The translations under genes and the position numbers were made by a program. Shown here piece by piece: positions 8,705 to 16,290 of a stretch of DNA of 16,290 nt. This stretch comes from Willaertia magna (lineage: Eukaryota; Heterolobosea; Eutetramitea; Acrasida; Naegleriidae), in assembly GCA_902984215.1 (NCBI GenBank), contig CADWAF010000163.1, positions 1-16,290 on the forward strand. The letters are read 5' to 3'. Every line of letters starts with the position of its first letter. Positions within the stretch are counted from its first letter, which is position 1. The notes under the pieces are model-generated. The model did no database searches. It was not told where the DNA came from and saw nothing but the letters and a program-made list of their open reading frames with translations.

Positions 8705-10826
8705 ATGCAGAACTTGCCCGAAGATTTAATTCTGAGTATTTGTTTATTTATTGAAACTAAAGATCTTCCTTCTCTTCTTCTTCTTAATCATCATTGGATT
8801 GATGTCAGTAAATATGAAGTATTATGGAAATTTCATTACACTAATTTTCTTTATAATAAATCAATTCAAAATGAAAAGAATAATAAGAAAAAATCATATT
8901 ATAGAACTAGATATAAAAGTGAAATAGATGAAACTTTAAATCTATTTGAAAGACAAAAATATTTAGAAAAGAAAAAAAATAGTGAAGAATTATCAAGTAA
9001 TTTATTTGTTGGCGATAGATATTACACAATTTTTAAAAAGGAAGTATATGGTTCAATGATAACAAAATATAAAAATTATCTAAATAAGTTTTTTGATATT
9101 AAATTAATTTTACAACCCAAACAGGAAATCACACACTTTTTAGGATTCAAAGATTTTATTGAAAATTCTATATTTTTTACAAAGTGGAAAGATACTTTAC
9201 AATTTTTAAATACAAAAATCACAAAACCTTTTTGTGGTGACAGTAGAATTGATCAATATAATTTTATTTATTTAAAATCTGATTTATTTATAAACACTTT
9301 ATTAAGTGATTTCAATAAATTAAATAAATTAGCCATAAAGTATCTTCAAAATGAAGATTTAAAATTATCAAAAGAATACATTAAGAAAATTATTTCTTTT
9401 ATTATTTTACTTTTTACTTCTTCTGAACCAATAATTGATATTAAAGAACAAATATTTAATGAAACTTCTTTGAAATGGGTAAAGACTTCTCCTTTTAAGG
9501 AATTAATAGATATGAAGCCCTTTTCGTATCCTATTGATTTAGGATTGCATTTTAAGACTTTATTAGATATTCAAGATATTTCGTTAATTAATTATTTGCT
9601 TTCAGTTAAATAGCAATGAAAACAAAAGGTTTTTATCTTTTAATAATTTAAATTATAAACTGCCAGAAATTAATAACACAAAAAAGAAAAGTAAAGATTA
9701 TGATAAAACATTAAATGTTTTTACATTCTGTTATGATTTATTTGTAAATTCAATTCGTTATGAGTATAGTTTACATGAGATTGATAGATTTTTGACATTT
9801 ATCAATAATAACTTTAAAGAATTAAACATTAATGAAAATATTCCAAAAGAATTATTCAATAATAATGACAACCAAATGAATAGTAAACTGTGTTATTTCT
9901 TATACAACCAAACTATTAGTGACAAACGAAGTATATTGGATTCAATCTTTGTATATGGATATGATTTAACTGAAAAAGCAATTCTTGAATGGAAATTAAC
10001 TCATGAAACATTTTTTCTTGAAATTATGGGATTTTATAGAAATATTTATAGTGGTAGATCCTTTACAATTACAGATGAACAAGCTTTAGAATTATTTAAA
10101 TTATATAAAGAGGTTAATCCAACATGTCAATTGGTTATTCAATATTTAAAATTATTTTCAAAGAAATTATCATTAAGAACGGCACAGTATTTGATCAAAG
10201 AATTGGCAAATAATTTAATGATTGAAAATAGTGTCACAGATGAAAAAGAAGCCACCGAAATGATTGTAAATCACCTAGATGATGAATACGGCCTACCAGC
10301 CCTGTTTTTGCAGTGTCATTATATGTCAAACCTTTGGGAAGAAAACCAATTAAATGAGTCTTTCAATATTATTGAATACTTGATCGATTGTGGAGCTATC
10401 CCTGTATGTGACAACGTTAATGAAGAAACTATTCTTCCTGTTGAAGCATTTATTTGTTCCATGTGTAGCATACCATTTCAAGAACAAACAGAGGATACAA
10501 TTTCTTTAGAAGAGAAGAAGGATATGGTATTATTACCGTATGAAGATTTAATTTATAGAATGGTTGCATTAGGGGCCGACCCTGGAAAGAATTGTAACGG
10601 ACGAAGAAATCCAGTTTTCATTTTAGCTAGTTCTTCAGTTTCATTTACAATGAAGAGTAGAATGATAAAGAAATTTGTTTTAGAGTATGAAATTGACTAT
10701 AACCCAGTAATTGATAGTTATGGAACTACTTTGCTTGATTGCTATTTTTGGGATACACGTAGCAAAACAGGTGGATCAATAACTGGTCAGGACTTATTAG
10801 AGGCGATTGGTATTATAAAGAATTAG
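8705..10826 (+). CDS. F-box protein with ankyrin-like C-terminal region; frame change near 9600
   Basis: ATG at 8705 follows an A-tract. Residues 3-45 match an F-box (LPEDLILSICLFI...LLLLNHHW...LWKFHY), the motif that binds Skp1 in SCF ubiquitin ligases. The first frame stops at 9611-9613. The sequence continues in the next frame from about 9606 to TAG at 10824-10826 with strongly coding content, for roughly 690-710 residues in total. A 46-nt intron (9583-9628) or one extra A near 9608 would join them. The C-terminal part has ankyrin-like pieces (YLIDCGAIPVCDN; ALGADPGKNCNGRRNPVFI) in a helical context. A substrate-receptor role is inference. The 3' end is 62 bp from the convergent GTPase pseudogene A. 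No sign of a separate start at 9792 (TTG). Confidence 0.65.
9583..9628 (+). other. Candidate 46-nt intron in the F-box gene
   Basis: It would begin gttaat and end acaaaag, leaving Ser (TC|G) and running into FLSFNNLNYKLP in the downstream frame. Length and AAG acceptor match neighbouring introns, but the donor is weak and the removed stretch reads well as protein. A single inserted A in the run at 9608-9610 is the competing explanation. A 127-nt intron 9479-9605 (gtaaag...tttcag) would also keep frame but would remove 42 coding-like codons. Confidence 0.35.
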
Positions 10827-10888
10827 TGATTACAATCATTTAACATCAAACCAGAGATATTTATTTTAGCAAGTACATTTTCACTTAT

Positions 10889-11050
10889 TTACATTAAAAT
10901 ACATGACTTGTGTTCAAATTCTTTAAATACATTTTCGCCATCCAATAATCTTTTAATTACACCATTTCAATCAATAAAAGTACTTTGTGCCAATCTAATT
11001 GCCTCACAAAAGGCTGCCTCAATATTACACCCTGTTTTGGCGCTCACCTC
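10889..11050 (-). repeat. Ras-family 3'-end repeat unit, copy A
   Basis: The C-terminal coding segment (SAKTG motif to CILM stop) recurs at 13131-13300 (B), about 14394-14525 (C) and about 14205-14375 (D). Short blocks such as TTTACATTAAAATACA and AATAATCTTTTAATTAC are identical between A and B, showing duplication of one ancestral gene. Confidence 0.75.
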
Positions 11051-11306
11051 AACATATATTGGTTTTACTTTACTAAAGCTACAAAGTTTTTCAATTAACT
11101 CATCAATCATTTCTTTTGTAATTTCTCTTTTCCCATTATCCTTTTCAATTAAATCCAATTGATTTCCAACAATTACAATTGGAAGATTATCTTTGTCTTT
11201 AACTTTATAAAACCGGTCAATACATTTTCCTACCCCATCCAACGTTCTTTTATTTGTTAAATCGCAAACTGATAAAATACAATGTGCAACTTTGTAATCG
11301 TTATCT

Positions 11307-11354
11307 CTTTATAACAAAATAGTGATTTTGTTGTCAATTATTTACTATACCTAC
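11307..11354 (-). other. Copy A intron 2 (48 nt)
   Basis: gtaggtat...ttataaag on the minus strand, phase 2 (AG|A). It is placed just after switch II (EEFKALR^DNDYK). Copy B has an intron at the homologous place. Confidence 0.85.
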
Positions 11355-11456
11355 CTTAGTGCCTTAAACTCTTCTTGTGCGACTGCATCTAAAATATCCA
11401 CATAAAATTTCTTTCCTTCAATCATTGTAACTTTTCTGTAAGAATCTTCTATTATA

Positions 11457-11499
11457 CTTTAAATATTTAATTTCTAATTTAATAAAATAATATACCTAC
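11457..11499 (-). other. Copy A intron 1 (43 nt)
   Basis: gtaggtat...tttaaag on the minus strand, phase 2 (GC|T). It lies in switch I, between DYNA and IIEDSYRK. The same position and phase recur in copies B and C. Confidence 0.85.
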
Positions 11500-11948
11500 G
11501 CATTGTAATCAACAAATATATTTTGAACATATCTTAATGTAATGGCAGATTTACCAACTCCTCCATCTCCTGCCATTGCAATTTTCATTTCATAAATATC
11601 TCTATCTTTGTTGTAGTAAAGATTGTTAGGTTGTTGTGAAACTTTTGATTGTTTTGTTTTTAAATTAGAATAACGATTTAAAGTGGAATAAATAGTTTTA
11701 AAATCATTCATTTCTATAATTTTTTGTTGTAATTCTGTTGTTACATATAGGAATTTTGAAAATAATAAATCTTTATAAATTGCATTATTAAATAAATTTT
11801 TGGCACACCCATTAAATTGTTTATTTACTAAATATAAATTATTTATTGAACTGACTAAAGGTTTCATTAAATTATCTTTCGGAACTGACAAATAGCCAGT
11901 ACGTGACAAATAATTTCATTAGGTAATTTAATATTTTTTAAAAAAAAA

Positions 11949-13096
11949 ATGGAAAAACAATTCTTTTTAGATAGTATTTCATTATGGACAATTTTTGAAT
12001 ATTTACCAATTTCCTCTTATCTCTCAATTTTATTGACCTGTAAAGAATGGAATAATAAATTAATTAATTTAAATAAATTTAAAGAAAATAAAATATTTAT
12101 CACAACCTTAATTTCCGAAATTACAAAAATTAAATTAATTAGTAGATTTTATGATCGTCAAAACGAATTACAAAATTTAGTTTGTAATAAATATAAAAAT
12201 AATATTACTGCCATTTTTTATTTATTGTCTAAATTAGTGATTATAAAACTTTTATTTTTGAAAAGTGTAATTTTAGAAATAATAAATTAATTATTTTAAA
12301 TAGTTTTATAAATGAAAATGGGGAATGTATTTTAAGATTAATTAGTGATAAAACTTTACAAAGAGATAAAGAAATTTTACTAAATGCTTATAAACATAAT
12401 AATGAATATGGAAGAAGAAGATTTGTAAACTCTTGTATACCAACAGAATATTATTTAGATTACAATTTTTGTTATTCAATGTTACAAATTTGTAAAGCAA
12501 AGACTGATATTCATTTAATTCAATTAATTAAAAATTTAGAATCAATTAAAGATTATTTTAAAAATATTAAAATTAGTTTAAATACTTTAATTAATATAAA
12601 TAAAGAAATATTAAATGAAGAATTTATTTCAATTTTAATTTTAGAAGGAAATATTACAAAACAACAATTAAAATATTATTTTGAAATGAATAATGAATTA
12701 TTAAATAAAATAAATAATACAAAATTAATTTATGAATTTATTAAAAAACGTAATTTCTTAATTACAACTTTTTATAAAAAACTTTGTAAAGAAGATTTAA
12801 ATAAAATTTTCAGTGAAAATCCTTTTACTTTTAAAAATTTAATGAATTATGATAATAATATTGCAAAGGATTTTGCTGATTTAATAATTGAAAAGAATGT
12901 TAAAGCTTTTAGAGTATTACCAAGGAATTATAGAAGTATGAAATTAAATAGAGAGTTTGTTTGTAACATCATTAAAAAAGATTGTGAAATGGTTAAATAT
13001 GTTTGTGATTTAAATTTATTAGATTTTGAAGAATTATGTGATAAGAATGAATCTTTAAAAGTATTCAAAGATAAAATACTATTCAAAAAAGACTAA
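11949..13096 (+). pseudogene. F-box protein gene with DUF4116-like repeats, frame broken near 12231
   Basis: ATG at 11949 follows a run of ten A. The N-terminus (LDSISLWTIFEYLPISSYLSILLTCKEWNN) is an F-box. The first frame stops at 12288-12290. A second frame, open from 12233 to 13096, carries on with helical repeats such as ISDKTLQRDKEILLNAYKHN and YRSMKLNREFVCNIIKKD, whose spacing resembles DUF4116 repeats common in amoebae (moderate confidence). Loss of one A in the run at 12231-12233 would account for the change. A 50-nt intron 12227-12276 would also fix the frame, but its donor (gtctaa) is poor. Codons are almost all A/T-ending. It shares a start region head to head with copy A (16 bp between starts) and ends 34 bp before copy B. 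Confidence 0.6.
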
Positions 13097-13130
13097 ATAA
13101 GTTTGTTAACTTTGAAATTAATTACAATAT

Positions 13131-13300
13131 TTACATTAAAATACACTTTTGTGACTTTGTAGATTCAAACTCTTTAAATAAATTTTCACCATTCAATAAT
13201 CTTTTAATTACATGATTCCAATCAATAAAAGCATTGTGCGTCAATCTAGCAGCTGCACAAAAAACCTTTTCAATATTAAAACCGGTTTTTGCACTTGTTT
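13131..13300 (-). repeat. Ras-family 3'-end repeat unit, copy B
   Basis: Near-copy of the segment at 10889-11050, with the Trp codon TGG where copy A has TGA and the same CILM-stop ending. Useful as the reference for the lesions in A and D. Confidence 0.75.
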
Positions 13301-13432
13301 CAATGTAAACTGGTTTTAATTTACTTCCTTTACAAAAAATTGATAATATTATTCTTTACTTCATTTAATGAACTTCTATTTGTTAAATCGCAAATTGTTA
13401 AAATACAATTTGTGTATTTATATTCATCATCT

Positions 13433-13481
13433 CTTTATTTAATAAACAATAATTATGGTTACAAAAATACATATAACTTAC
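13433..13481 (-). other. Copy B intron 2 (49 nt)
   Basis: gtaagttata...aaataaag on the minus strand, phase 2 (AG|A), exactly homologous to copy A intron 2. Confidence 0.85.
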
Positions 13482-13613
13482 CTTAATGGCTTCTCGTTTT
13501 CGCGTGTTGCAATATCTAAAATTCCTAAAATATTCTTATTTTCATCAACTTCAATAATTTTATCAGAATCTAACATTTTTATTTGTCTTTTCGAAAAATC
13601 TTTTGTAAAAAGG

Positions 13614-13664
13614 CTTTACAAATAATAAATTTACAAAACAAGTACATAAACAAAAAAAACATAC
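13614..13664 (-). other. Copy B intron 1 (51 nt)
   Basis: gtatgttttt...gtaaag on the minus strand, phase 2 (AA|C). It is at the switch-I position homologous to copies A and C. The nearer AG sites downstream give wrong frames. Confidence 0.7.
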
Positions 13665-14171
13665 TTTGTTTCTTCAGAAGACTTATTATCGATATAACTA
13701 AATGCGATTGTTGATTTTCCAACACCTTCTTCTCCAAATATAGAAATTTTCAATTCGTTACTGTCTGTGTATTCATTGTAGGTAATTGTACTTGGGGATA
13801 AATTTTTTAATTGTTTAATTTTTAGTTTGTAATAACGATTTAATAAAGAATAAATAGTTTTATAATTATTAATTTCAATAATTTTTTGTTGTAATTCACT
13901 TGTCATATATCTTAAAAATGTTGAAAATAATAAATCTTTGAAAGTATTGTCAAACATATTTTTACAACATTCATTAAATTGTTTATTTACTAAATATAAA
14001 TTATTTATTGTTTTTATAGATTTAATTAAATCTTTCGAATCTGTAACGTAACTCACAATATCACATAAAATTTCATTCGGTAACAATTTAGAGTAGTTTT
14101 TGTTAGATCTTGCTACAGACATTTTTTTTATTTTTTTTTATTTCTTTAAAAACTATAGATTATATGGCTGG

Positions 14172-14375
14172 CTAAACTTTGATGTTAATTACAAAAGTTA
14201 TTTTTTGCTTTACAATAATACATTTTTGTGTCTTAAACTCTTTAAACAATTCTTCATCATCCAATAATTTTTTAATCACGTCATTCAAAACAATATAACC
14301 ACCATGAGTTAACCTTACAGCTTCACAAAAAACATCATATATGTTGAATTAGAACCGATTTATTTCACAAGATTA
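14172..14375 (-). pseudogene. Copy D: orphan C-terminal fragment of a Ras-family copy
   Basis: A minus-strand stretch encodes NIYDVFCEAVRLTHGGYI and VIKKLLDDEELFKEFKTQKC, clearly homologous to the ends of copies A, B and C. Upstream it degrades into frame breaks where the SAKTG motif should be. Downstream the CaaX stop is lost: relative to B, two bases are missing after the Cys-Ile codons, so the frame reads CIIVK and runs on to TAG at 14174-14172. There is no P-loop or F-box. It sits directly after the end of copy C, so it is a relic of a tandem duplication or of a collapsed fourth gene. Confidence 0.65.
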
Positions 14376-14393
14376 GTTTTATATTTAATACCG

Positions 14394-15069
14394 TTACATT
14401 ACAATACATTTATTTGACTTTATTTCAAGCTCTTTAAACACAGTTTCACAATCTCCATTTAATAATATCTTTTCGACAATATCATTCCAATTAAAGTATG
14501 AACACAATGTTAATCTACAAGCTTTCTATAACTATCGTCGGTCATTGTTGGACTGCCATGTATAAAAATAATATTATTAACAAATTAATAAGTAAAACCT
14601 ACTCATATTGTTCTTCAAATAAGTTTTGAATATATCTCATTGCAATGCTTGATTTCCCAATATAACCATTTGGTCCTGTAACTAAAATTCTTAATGATAA
14701 ACAATTTAAATGTTCGTCATAAAAAAGTGGTTTTTTCTTTTCTTTATTTAGTTTAAATTGTTTAATTTTTAAATGGAAATAATGATTTAAATAAGAATAT
14801 ATTTTTTTGTAATCATTTATTTCAATAATTTTTTGTTGTAAATCCAAAGTTACTTTTCTTACAAAAGTTTTAAATAATAATTTTTTAAAAAATTCATTAA
14901 AAATTAATTTAGAGCATTCATTAAACTTTTTATTTACAAGATATAAATTGTTTATTGAATTTAACAATGATTTTAAAGAATCACAGTTACTGCCGTTAAA
15001 GTAGCTCAATATTTCGCAAATGACGTCGTCTGGTAAACATTGAAGGAGGCTTTTCTTCTTTTTAACCAT
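14394..15069 (-). pseudogene. Copy C: F-box/Ras-like GTPase fusion lacking the GTPase middle
   Basis: ATG at 15069 follows an A-tract. F-box LPDDVICEILSYF...LVNKKFNECS, then a linker homologous to A and B (LDLQQKIIEINDYKKIYSYL). The P-loop reads TGPNGYIGKSS, with one more residue between the first Gly and GKS than the GxxxxGK[ST] pattern. Exon 1 ends at 14603; after a 50-nt intron, exon 2 (from 14552) gives DPTMTDDSYRK, the most Ras-like switch I of the three. It then jumps to ACRLTLCSYFNWNDIV, losing about 100 codons (switch II, NKxD, SAK), and changes frame so translation stops after K-L-V-D. The abandoned tail still ends CIVM-stop. Pseudogene or truncated protein. Confidence 0.8.
14553..14602 (-). 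other. Copy C intron (50 nt)
   Basis: gtaggtttta...catggcag on the minus strand, phase 2 (GA|T). Splicing forms QYDPTMTDDSYRK, a near-canonical Ras switch I. Position is homologous to intron 1 of A and B. Confidence 0.85.
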
Positions 15070-15164
15070 TTTTTTTTATTTTTTTAATTTTTGTGGACAA
15101 CCTCCATTTTGTTGTAAAGACTATTTAAAAATAAACAAAAATTAAATAAAATTTTTAAAAAAAA

Positions 15165-16290
15165 ATGTCAGAAAGTGGTTTTGCAGCTACGAAATTAATA
15201 AAAGATAAAATTAATAATTTATATATTCCAGTTCAACATCAAGTAATTTCACAAACAGCTGCCGATTTTGAAATTTATTTAAGTGGTCAGTCAATAAAAG
15301 GCGGATTAATGCTTGGAAAGTCGATAATAATTGACAGTAAAGAAATAGATACTTCTAAAACTGAAATTTTGCCATATTTTATAAAATTTACAAAAGAAAA
15401 TATTCCAATTACTTTACAATACGATGAATATGTTCAATTTATTAGTTGTGGTTTACAACATTCGGTAAATCAGGTTTTGGAAACGGTGAAAATTATTTTT
15501 TCGAATTTTTACAATTAAATAATGGTAGTGAACTACAATTAGATTTAACAAAATCTAATAATATTACAAAGGTAGTTGCTGGTGGAAGACATGCTGCAAT
15601 TTGTATTGACGATAAATTTATTTATGCAATTGGTAATAATTATCACAATCAACTTGGTTTCGGTAATTCAGCAACTGAAACTTTTAGTTCCAGTGTAAAT
15701 GTAGGGGGTATAGATGGATTTTCTTTTGTAAAATTTGAATGGAATTTAAAAGAAGAGTATAGAGTGAAAGATTTGACGTGTTCTGGAAATTCTACAATTA
15801 TTTTAACAAGTATGTTATTTCATCATTATTTTGTAATTTTTTTTAATAATGCGTTTACAATGAAGAATGTGGAAAGGTATTTAAAACAATGCGATCACAA
15901 AGTTCAAAATTAAACCTATAACATTTGGAAGTCAATGGTCAAATTTTAATTGCTTAACAATTGACAATAATGAACCTAGAATTTACAGAATTGAAGATTA
16001 TGGGGGACCCAATGATTTACGACATATTAAAGAAATCAAAATAGAAAGTTTATTTAAAGAATATGATTTAAACGAAATAAAATTATCAACAGGTACATCA
16101 AATCCAAAGTTTTTTGGTTGTCATATTGAGAAAGAGGCTAAAATTACAAAGAATTTTAAATTAGTTACACATTTAAAAACAAATTTACCAATTAAACATA
16201 TTAAAATTTCAGGACAAATTATTATCGTATTTTGTATTAAAAAGACATTCACTGTAATGCAATCAAAGTTATTTAAAACAAATGGGTTAT
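15165..16290 (+). pseudogene. RCC1-repeat (beta-propeller) gene, multiply disrupted, 3' end outside the window
   Basis: ATG at 15165 follows an A-tract. The first frame encodes IYLSGQSIKGGLMLGKS and FISCGLQ, parts of RCC1 blades, and stops at 15516-15518. A second frame continues from about 15450 with TFGKSGFGNGENYFF, VVAGGRHAAICIDDKFIYAIGNNYHNQLGFGNS and CSGNSTIILT. Between CGLQ and TFGKSG the usual dozen or so residues of a blade are missing, so this is a deletion and not only a frame slip. A 56-nt intron (15810-15865) then leads to CGKVF. One missing A near 15883 shifts to a third frame (NNAITKFKIKPITFGSQW...), which stays open to the window end. RCC1 propellers act as guanine-exchange factors or binding scaffolds; no partner can be assigned. 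Confidence 0.65.
15810..15865 (+). other. RCC1-gene intron (56 nt)
   Basis: gtatgttatt...acaatgaag, phase 1 (A|AA). It connects IILT to KCGKVF as expected of an RCC1 strand pair; without splicing the frame reads into low-complexity sequence and stops. Confidence 0.7.

Larger units (their letters stand above)
10889..11932 (-). pseudogene. Copy A: F-box/Ras-like GTPase fusion, three exons, inactivated
   Basis: Exons run from 11932 to 11500, 11456 to 11355 and 11306 to 10889, with introns of 43 and 48 nt. The N-terminus is an F-box (KLPNEIICHVLA...LVNKQFN). After a helical linker come the P-loop GDGGVGKS, switch-I-like IIEDSYRK, a degenerate switch II (DAVAQE in place of DTAGQE), GNQLD at the NKxD position, and VSAKTG. 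The frame would end SCILM, the CaaX box being CILM. Three lesions are visible. The expected start codon at 11932-11930 is ATT after an A-tract. One base is missing near 11895, breaking the F-box frame. TGA at 10969-10967 stands where copy B has Trp (TGG). Ras homology is certain; F-box is strong. Probably no functional product. Confidence 0.82.
13131..14122 (-). pseudogene. Copy B: F-box/Ras-like GTPase fusion, G4 motif deleted
   Basis: Intact ATG at 14122 after an A-tract. F-box LPNEILCDIVSYV...LVNKQFNECC, linker, and a canonical P-loop GEEGVGKS near residue 133. Exons are 14122-13665, 13613-13482 and 13432-13131. Exon 2 encodes RQIKMLDSDKII and DIATREN at the switch-II position, so the usual DxxGQ is absent. 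Exon 3 starts DDEYKYTNCILTICDLTN as in copy A. Then about 40 codons including NKxD are missing: NEVKNNIIN runs straight to KGSKLKPVYIETSAKTG with a one-base frame change, and the frame stops at TAA in TTTTTGTAAAGG. Beyond it the frame is preserved to AFIDWNHVIKRLLNGENLF and CaaX CILM. Probably not a working GTPase; a truncated F-box plus P-loop protein is possible. Confidence 0.82.

Noticed and set aside
9792..9794. Separate gene starting at TTG 9792
   Set aside because: TTG is not expected as a nuclear start, and the frame is open and coding-like upstream to about 9606, so this is the second part of the F-box gene.
10967..10969. TGA read as Trp (altered genetic code)
   Set aside because: No in-frame TGA occurs in the intact P5A, CLN3 or M3 genes, which use TGG for Trp; copy A has other lesions, so a nonsense mutation is simpler.
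10908..11162. Plus-strand open frame of 84 codons
   Set aside because: Antisense of the last exon of GTPase copy A; no independent coding signal.
13289..13486. Plus-strand open frame of 65 codons
   Set aside because: Antisense of exon 3, intron 2 and the exon 2 end of GTPase copy B; low-complexity hydrophobic translation.
8705..16290. Transposon or CRISPR-type repeats as cause of the repeated segments
   Set aside because: The repeats are coding paralogues with shared introns; no terminal inverted repeats, transposase or regular spacer array is visible.

Overview
The window looks like nuclear DNA of a protist. It is strongly AT-rich, and genes lie on both strands with only 8 to 450 bp between them. 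Spliceosomal introns are very short (about 43-56 nt, GT...AG). Gene content is P5A ATPase, CLN3 and M3 peptidase next to lineage-expanded families (LRR, F-box, Ras-type GTPase, RCC1). This combination suggests a heterolobosean amoeba related to Naegleria or Willaertia; that assignment is inference.

Left part (1-8255): conserved genes that read cleanly. From left to right these are the 3' end of a leucine-rich-repeat gene (+), an intact P5A transport ATPase of the ATP13A1/Spf1 type (470-4045, -), a complete three-exon CLN3/battenin gene (4273-5683, +, 437 aa after splicing), and a two-exon thimet-oligopeptidase-like M3 zinc peptidase (5706-8255, -, 833 aa after splicing). No frame error is seen here except where a good short intron explains it.

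Middle (8256-8704): a gene-free stretch with an unusual GC-rich island near 8413-8486 that can form two back-to-back hairpins.

Right part (8705-16290): a patchwork of accessory genes, nearly all damaged. Two plus-strand F-box genes (8705-10826; 11949-13096) and one plus-strand RCC1-repeat gene (15165 to window end) alternate with minus-strand copies of an unusual family. In that family an N-terminal F-box is joined to a Ras-like GTPase domain that ends in a CaaX prenylation box (CILM or CIVM). Copies A (10889-11932), B (13131-14122) and C (14394-15069) share intron position and phase. Each is broken differently: A by loss of the start ATG, a frameshift and a Trp-to-TGA change; B by a deletion that removes the guanine-specificity motif; C by loss of everything from switch I to the C-terminus. 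An orphan fourth C-terminus (D, about 14172-14375) lies between B and C. The F-box/Ras/CaaX fusion is the most novel item. It suggests a prenyl-anchored, nucleotide-controlled ubiquitin-ligase adaptor family, of which this locus holds a set of decaying copies.
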